From assembly GCA_030141605.1 (NCBI GenBank), contig JAQGDQ010000305.1:124001-188000 (forward strand): a DNA stretch of 64,000 nt, written 5' to 3'. Under the pieces are notes generated by a model. That model made no database searches, was not told where the DNA came from, and worked only from the letters and a program-made list of their open reading frames with translations. Positions 62,737 to 64,000 of the stretch are shown piece by piece. Source of the DNA: Tubiluchus corallicola. Taxonomy: Eukaryota > Priapulida > Priapulimorpha > Priapulimorphida > Tubiluchidae. Each line of letters starts with the position of its first letter. The stretch's first letter is position 1. Both the position numbers and the translations under genes were made by a program.

Positions 62737-63029
62737 TGTGTAAAAAATCTTAAAAACAGCTACTTCTGCGGAATCAGTATTTATAATTTTTTGTGCTGTT
62801 AATAAATAATAATATGAAAAATATTTAATCAAAATTTTTATTAAAATTTAATCAGAATAAACCTACAGTTATTAATTTCTTGTGACAAAAGAAGACAACT
62901 TAAGACAAGATTGTACACGACACGCCCACAATTACTTAATTTTTGATATCAAACTTGAAAGAATAAAATGTGTAAAGGAGGAATCCAGCATAGATTTCAA
63001 ACTGGGATTATCAGATTTCAACCAAAAAA

Positions 63030-63200
63030 ACTTCAGCTATGAGATCAGATGAGATGAGACAAGACGAGACCAGACAAGGACAAGACAAGATAAGATCTTT
63101 ATTAAAACTCTATAGCTACAATGAGCCATACGCTCCGTTACATCCAGGTCGAGTGTACTAAAACGATACAAAATATAAGTAAACAAAAACATGCAAAATG
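63030..63200 (-). mobile_element. Retroposon 3' end with pentanucleotide tail
   Basis: On the minus strand TTTTAATAAAGATCTTATC runs into CTTGT and GTCTC pentamers, typical of a retroposed 3' end with a simple-repeat tail. The preceding part (GTAACGGAGCGTATGGCTCA) may be its 3' UTR. Confidence 0.45.
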
Positions 63201-63350
63201 AAATACAAATTAAAACCATACAATCTATGCATGCAGTTACGAAATTATCCAAAAAATAAAAGATTTAAAAGATTTTGTTTTTGAGGTTTAAGTTCGATTG
63301 ATAAAATAAATATAAATTGATTAAAAAGAAAAAATTCACCATATGTAATC

Positions 63351-63367
63351 TGTGTGTGCGTGCGTGC

Positions 63368-63402
<35 letters not shown>
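63351..63402. repeat. (GT)n microsatellite
   Basis: GTGCGTGCGTGCGT passing into a pure GT run. Confidence 0.95.
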
Positions 63403-63404
<2 letters not shown>

Positions 63405-64000
63405 TGTATAAAAAGACCAAATTTATGAATTTAAAAGCACGTACGTAGCAATATAATTGTAAGCTTACAAGCACATAGTCTTGACCACAAATTAATAGTC
63501 AGATAATTTTACTAACTCAAGCTAAAATATTTTATACGCTCTTAGTTAGATAAATGAGTCTGCGGCTGTCTGAACCTGTTTGAAATCAGTGACAAATAAA
63601 ATATCTAAGTAAGTACCATTGTATAATTTCTTGTCGCTTTACTGTTTAATTAACCATGTCAGCCACAGTTTAATTTCCATTTAGTCCAATATTCTGAGTT
63701 TCAAAATAATACGACTAAACACGTAAACAACACAAATAAATAACAACGGGCACAAACACAAAATACATCAAAAGCAAACAGAAAACAAAGACTAAAAAGA
63801 AAACGTAGATGAAAATTTTTGTACGCTCACATGTTACAATTGCAGCGATACACGACAGCAGTCATAGCACGACGCAAGATCTTAAGACAAAGCGCGAAAA
63901 ATTGTTAAACAAATAATTAACTAACAAAATCAAGACCTTTCAGTGGCCGGGAATGGGAAAATCCGTTGAAGCTGCAGCCGGGACTTCTGCAAGTCTTTTT

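Overview
The window is nuclear DNA from a non-vertebrate animal. It is AT-rich throughout, carries many simple repeats and mobile-element remnants, and its genes are broken into many short exons with GT-AG introns. The protein-coding content (RPAP1, RAD51C, LRRC57, zona-pellucida-type extracellular protein) is metazoan. A short degenerate TTAGGG tract, 5S-rRNA-derived SINEs and degenerate LINE and Tc1/mariner remnants fit an invertebrate genome. I cannot place it to phylum from the sequence alone.

Left third (1-28.8 kb): conserved housekeeping genes. LRRC57 runs leftwards (615-3930, three exons in the window, 3' end outside it) from a shared upstream region. RAD51C (5819-6685) and RPAP1 (7247-27723) run rightwards, only 561 bp apart. 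RPAP1 can be rebuilt as 26 exons with consistent phases, giving 1403 codons, almost the length of the human protein. RAD51C is uninterrupted but lacks the usual N-terminal helical domain. Both genes have splice-acceptor-like AG sites just before their ATG, which raises the possibility of trans-splicing and a two-gene operon.

Middle (28.8-57 kb): gene-poor. The clear small gene is a three-exon gene (32568-33901) for a 77-residue secreted precursor with a signal peptide, an arginine-rich core with a 12-residue tandem repeat and three Gly-Arg-Arg motifs, and a strongly acidic tail. It matches no family I recognise and is the best candidate here for something undescribed. Two divergent, unusually long unassigned ORFs lie near 30-31 kb. 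The rest is foldback (inverted-repeat) elements, tandem repeats, SINEs, a Tc1/mariner remnant and LINE remnants, including one with recognisable endonuclease and reverse-transcriptase motifs.

Right part (38-64 kb, minus strand): exons of a zona-pellucida (ZP) domain protein. A five-exon chain (61593 to 57213) ends in a ZP-N exon. A second, clearly homologous ZP-N exon lies 18 kb downstream (39368-39600) and is followed by an exon (38329-38450) resembling the end of ZP-N. The phases allow two paralogous genes, one gene with tandem ZP-N modules, or one gene with mutually exclusive ZP-N exons.
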